From contig LSSL01004758.1 in the NCBI GenBank assembly GCA_001953115.1, positions 1 through 12,859 on the forward strand: a stretch of DNA of 12,859 bases, in the 5' to 3' direction. This document shows, piece after piece, positions 10,888 to 12,859 of this stretch; position 1 is the stretch's first letter, and each line of letters opens with the position of its first letter. A program made the position numbers and the translations under genes. Source of the DNA: Smittium mucronatum. Its lineage: Eukaryota; Kickxellomycota; Harpellomycetes; Harpellales; Legeriomycetaceae. The notes under the pieces are model-generated. The model made no database searches. It was not told the DNA's origin and saw only the letters and a program-made list of their open reading frames with translations.

Positions 10888-10960
10888 CCCAGCCTACTTG
10901 AAGCAATGCCAGGGGGGGTCTTTCGGTTGGTAGATTGAACCCTTTTCCCGTAGGTACTCA

Positions 10961-10974
10961 GCCGGTAGTCCGGC
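10961..10974 (+). repeat. GC-rich tetraloop hairpin
   Basis: GCCGG, loop TAGT, CCGGC form a perfect five-pair all-G/C stem. In DNA this AT-rich it is the most stable short hairpin I noticed. It lies near the right edge of the island and has no T-run directly after it, so it does not look like a bacterial-type terminator. Confidence 0.7.
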
Positions 10975-11055
10975 AGAGGAGCTTATTGTAGTTAGGATAA
11001 TAGTCTTTTCTATACGTCTTTTTCCTTTTTTCATATTTTTTTAGTATAGTTTTTA

Positions 11056-11926
11056 ATGTCTTATCTTAAAATAAAATTCCGTGATACAACAAAAAAGGAC
11101 CAATGTTACAAAAATGGCTTTCATTTCTCGTTCAATATTAGCATAAAATTAAAATTATATGTATACCATTGGATGAATCGGTAAATATGACAAATTAACA
11201 TCCCCAGAAGTATCAAATGGGAATGAGACATAAATTTGGTCCAAAAACGGGAAAAACAATGATTTATGAGATTTAATCATTTTTCGTATTGTTTTAATTT
11301 TTCAATTGGCATATTAATGAAATTTTCTTTGAGAGCTGGAATTTCACTGCTAAATTTTTACCACTTCCCTAGCTTGGAAATGCGCAAGTAAGATATTGCA
11401 TGAAATTATTGATTAAATCAAAACTGATATAACAAAAAAAAACCTTCTATTGGAAAAATTTGGAAAGCTTATTAGAGCTAATACACTTTTTTATATCCAT
11501 TAGTTTAGTTGTGATGGTAATTCGTATGTAACTGTTGGTTTAAATGGTGAAAAAAAGCATGCACTTACGAAGAGTCTCATTAAATCAAAGAATAATATCA
11601 AATTTAAATAAATATAGTTTACATAGCTTTAACCTTTTTAGGGTCATGGCACAAATTATTTATTTTATTTTTTGTTAAATATTAATATTAAGTAGATGAT
11701 ATCAGTATACTATTGGTTAAATATAGAAGCTAGGATACTTGGGGTTTTTAATCAATACAAATGAGAATGGCAAAATAATTTGGGCCCCGAAAGAGTTAAA
11801 GATTTAATATTGGCCAAATTCACATGGCGTCAAAATGTTAATTGGCACACAATACTATATAACGATTGGTATATCTCGTTTAATTTTTTATTTCGACAAA
11901 TTTTAATTTACAAATGGGGGAAGTGA
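11056..11926 (+). pseudogene. Decayed hAT-like transposase remnant (tentative)
   Basis: This call rests on segments that line up only loosely with hAT transposases. From an ATG at 11056, one frame reads 42 codons containing KKDQCYKNGFHFSF and YHWMNR, weakly like a BED zinc finger but with only one Cys. The same frame, with four further stops, gives LRAGISLLNFYHFPSLEMRK up to a TAA at 11389. A +1 frame from 11384 to 11611 is open for 76 codons except for two stops. It reads SKILHEIID, KFGKLIRANTLFYIH and SCDGNSYVTVG, similar in order to the hAT segment before the catalytic Asp. The same frame resumes at 11696 with YYWLN, ARILGVFNQYK, a TGA at 11762, then EWQNNLGPERVKDLILAKF. This last part resembles the C-terminal hAT dimerisation motif (RNRL..., then V..L). 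The roughly 200 codons normally lying between the DG motif and the C-terminus are missing, implying an internal deletion. No terminal repeats were identified. Confidence 0.4.
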
Positions 11927-12720
11927 AAAAGGTCAATTTCTGTTTTAAAAATCTGAATTCGCATCGATATTACACAATTTATTTATTTTTGACTACATTT
12001 TTTCTTAAATAGATCAGATAAATAAAATATCAATAAAAAAGAAAAAAAGTTTTAAATTATTTCTTATAAAAAGTAATAATTTATATCAAAACTCATCTAA
12101 CTGTGTCCTTGGCATATGTTTATCAGCAACACGGGTTTTCAACTCCGAGTTATTAGTTTTTATGGGAAATTTATTTGAAAGGTAATAAATAGACTATAAA
12201 CGGGGATTCAATTCCGAAACAAAGTTTCTGCTTATTTCTATTCATCACATTACAACCTTGATTGGATAAATTTATTAAAATTATAAAGTATAGTATTAGT
12301 CAATTTTTGTTCACAATTTGAGCGCTATTTTATAGCACGGGTTTAGTTGGTTTGCGGACTTGTATCAAGACGAATAAATATATTTAGTTTTTTTATATTT
12401 TACATAAATCAACAAGTAGAAAAAAATACATTTACCTCATTTATTTGATTAAAATATTAGTTATATCAAATTGTAGAAAATTCATGATTTAATTTCATAA
12501 AATGTCGAATATCTCCAGAAACAGATTCGAAACTTTTTTATTCGCTACTAAGCCATCCCAAAAATAGGTTTAATTACATAAATCTAATTTATATGAAATT
12601 TACAACAAATCTACCCAATATTTCTAGTGTTTTTAAAGAGGAATTGAAATAGCAATCTTCTTATTTTTTAACCTTTTCTGTTCGTATAATCAACTGTTTC
12701 AATTGGTTTAACTAAGTATT

Positions 12721-12741
12721 ATATCCAATAATATTGGATAT
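12721..12741 (+). repeat. 21-base perfect palindrome
   Basis: ATATCCAATA (12721-12730), one central A, then TATTGGATAT (12732-12741). The arms are exact. It could be a dyad binding site or a chance feature of the AT-rich sequence, although the CC/GG pairs make chance less likely. Confidence 0.6.
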
Positions 12742-12846
12742 TACCAATCTAATGAAAAAGCATAACATTAATTCTAGTTGCCTATTTTTTGAATAAAAGA
12801 TATGTAAGGAAACAAATAATTTGAAAACTTTAATGCGATATTAACT

Positions 12847-12859
12847 CCCCCCCCCCCCC
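12847..12859 (+). repeat. Run of 13 C at the window end
   Basis: The last 13 bases are all C, up to the edge. If the window edge is a contig end, the tract may mark where assembly stopped. Confidence 0.85.

Larger units (their letters stand above)
10557..10995. other. GC-richer, hairpin-rich island of unknown identity
   Basis: Two lines counted by hand have 29/60 (10681-10740) and 32/60 (10921-10980) G/C, against 11/60 in an ordinary line. The island holds perfect short inverted repeats at 10705-10722, 10757-10768, 10772-10807, 10826-10836, 10866-10887 and 10961-10974, and a 19-base near-duplicate. One plus frame is open at 10492-10674 and continues past two TAG codons to a TAA at 10775-10777, but other frames also look protein-like because the base composition is balanced, so I do not call a gene. 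It does not match any rRNA or tRNA I know. It could be a structured non-coding RNA, a solo LTR or non-autonomous element (no TG...CA ends with target duplication were found), or inserted foreign DNA. Edges are judged by composition only. Confidence 0.55.
11927..12859. other. Gene-free AT-rich end of window
   Basis: No gene is supported. A plus frame without stops runs from about 12011 to 12184 (about 58 codons, no ATG near its start, ending FNSELLVFMGNLFER) and is not recognised. Two similar strings, ACGGGTTTTCAACTCCGA near 12131 and ACGGGGATTCAATTCCGA near 12200, lie 69 bases apart. The palindrome at 12721 and the terminal C-run are the only other structures. Confidence 0.5.

Noticed and set aside
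10820..10945. Pol III B-box-like strings GGTTCAATGAAC (plus) and GGTTCAATCTACC (minus)
   Set aside because: Both miss the conserved final C positions, no paired A box was found, and T-runs within the island would end a Pol III transcript early.
10557..10995. Solo LTR
   Set aside because: Kept only as a possibility: no matched TG...CA ends with a 4-6-base target duplication could be found by eye.
12131..12149. Possible tRNA T-arm (GGGTTTTCAACTCC)
   Set aside because: The arm would not pair as a five-base stem with a seven-base loop, and no acceptor, D or anticodon arms are found upstream.

Overview
The window is a very AT-rich, gene-poor stretch of eukaryote-like nuclear DNA. A hand count of one ordinary line (8881-8940) gives 11 G/C in 60 bases. 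I find no intact gene, rRNA, tRNA, CRISPR array or prokaryotic operon. What can be recognised is two decayed DNA-transposon transposases and one GC-richer island of unknown identity. This fits an expanded, transposon-littered, AT-biased genome. An AT-rich microsporidian-type parasite is my best guess, because such genomes can be gene-poor and carry related DDE elements. Other AT-rich protists or anaerobic fungi are not excluded, and nothing here settles it.

Layout: 1-3644 holds no supported gene (one weak coding-like reading at 247-543, a GTTT microsatellite, a small hairpin cluster near 2540-2584). 3645-4937 on the minus strand is a near full-length pseudogene of a DDE-superfamily endonuclease (DDE_Tnp_4/Harbinger-like), broken by several frame changes and stops. 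4938-10308 is AT-rich DNA with no gene I can support. A GTGCAC-armed hairpin lies at 10309-10350. A GC-richer, hairpin-rich island with an internal near-repeat occupies about 10557-10995. Just downstream, 11056-11926 on the plus strand reads as the worn, internally deleted remnant of a hAT-like transposase (tentative). 11927-12859 holds no gene; the window ends in a run of 13 C.

No genes cooperate here. The two transposase relics are of different families and opposite strands, and both are dead by stops and frameshifts. The most interesting unexplained object is the GC-rich island at 10557-10995. It differs sharply from its surroundings in composition and has at least five short inverted repeats, so it could be a structured RNA gene, a solo LTR or non-autonomous element, or recently acquired DNA.
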